From the NCBI RefSeq assembly GCF_000801105.2, contig NC_079515.1:12152001-12216000 (forward strand): a stretch of DNA of 64,000 nt. Direction: 5' to 3'. Made by a program: the position numbers and the translations under genes. Origin of the DNA: Raphanus sativus (lineage: Eukaryota > Streptophyta > Magnoliopsida > Brassicales > Brassicaceae). Under the pieces are notes generated by a model. That model ran no database searches. It saw only the letters and a list, made by a program, of their open reading frames with translations, and had not been told where the DNA came from. Shown in pieces: positions 63,856 through 64,000 of this stretch; the stretch's first letter is position 1; each line of letters opens with the position of its first letter.

Positions 63856-64000
63856 CAGTAGAACCTCTATAAATTAATACTTGATAAATTAATAATCTCT
63901 ATAAATTAATAAATTTCGCTGGTCCCAACTTGGGCATGTATAAAATATGATAGAAATCGATAAAATAATAAGATAATAATATTTTTAAAACTCCCATGTA
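63856..64000 (+). mobile_element. Emigrant/Lemi1-like (pogo-type) element, left end only
   Basis: TA followed by CAGTAGAACCTCTATAAATTAATA matches, from memory, the Emigrant MITE terminus except for one base (CAGTAAAACC). Internal ATAAATTAATAA repeats follow. The right end lies beyond the window. Confidence 0.65.

Overview
The window is nuclear DNA from a crucifer (Brassicaceae, most likely Brassica or a close relative). It is AT-rich, with spliced genes and a very dense population of nested transposable elements. Two complete host genes are clear: an AMT1-type ammonium transporter closest to Arabidopsis AMT1;3/AMT1;5 (1647..3161, minus) and a two-exon R2R3-MYB gene closest to MYB71/MYB305 (39200..40160, minus). 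From memory these genes are immediate neighbours in Arabidopsis (AT3G24300 and AT3G24310), so the pair marks a conserved syntenic block. Here they lie about 36 kb apart and the gap is almost entirely transposon sequence. A third host gene is cut by the left edge: three small exons on the minus strand (1..1010) spell an unrecognised N-terminus.

Layout: 1-1010 5' end of the unrecognised gene; 1647-3161 AMT1;3-like; 4-9.3 kb AT-rich spacer with a 220-bp (GA)n, a Stowaway-type MITE and a tRNA-derived SINE; 9759-12153 non-autonomous Helitron; about 12.4-18.7 kb a 5'-truncated Ty3/gypsy element of Tat type (RT, RNase H, second RNase H, integrase, an antisense ORF, 3' LTR); 19.6-20.3 kb an ACCCGA-rich repeat; 20489-25931 a Mutator-like element with TIRs of about 455 bp, its left TIR split by a retroposon; about 26.9-37.7 kb a decayed LINE interrupted by a nearly intact Ty1/copia element (31037-35618); 38010-38860 a second retroposon of the 20.9-kb family; 39.2-40.3 kb the MYB gene.

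To the right of the MYB gene there is no complete host gene. The sequence holds a 644-bp Helitron (41276-41919) with an inverted sister at 51270-51914, a 391-bp TRIM (42941-43331), a copia 3' fragment with LTR, a run of hAT, Harbinger and Stowaway MITEs (45.8-50.0 kb), a second SINE (53555-53909), a third retroposon copy (54304-55156), a broken GatB (organellar Glu-tRNA amidotransferase subunit B) pseudogene (57.1-58.3 kb), and a decayed MuDR-type transposase gene (60.2-62.9 kb) interrupted by a solo LTR (61381-61823). An Emigrant-like element begins at 63856.

The host genes do not form a pathway; they share a locus by ancestry. I found no CRISPR array, operon, defence island or other unknown system. 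What is notable is the readable insertion record: many elements have exact boundaries and target-site duplications, so relative ages can be ordered (for example copia inside LINE, retroposon inside MULE TIR, solo LTR inside MuDR gene, SINE beside a MITE).
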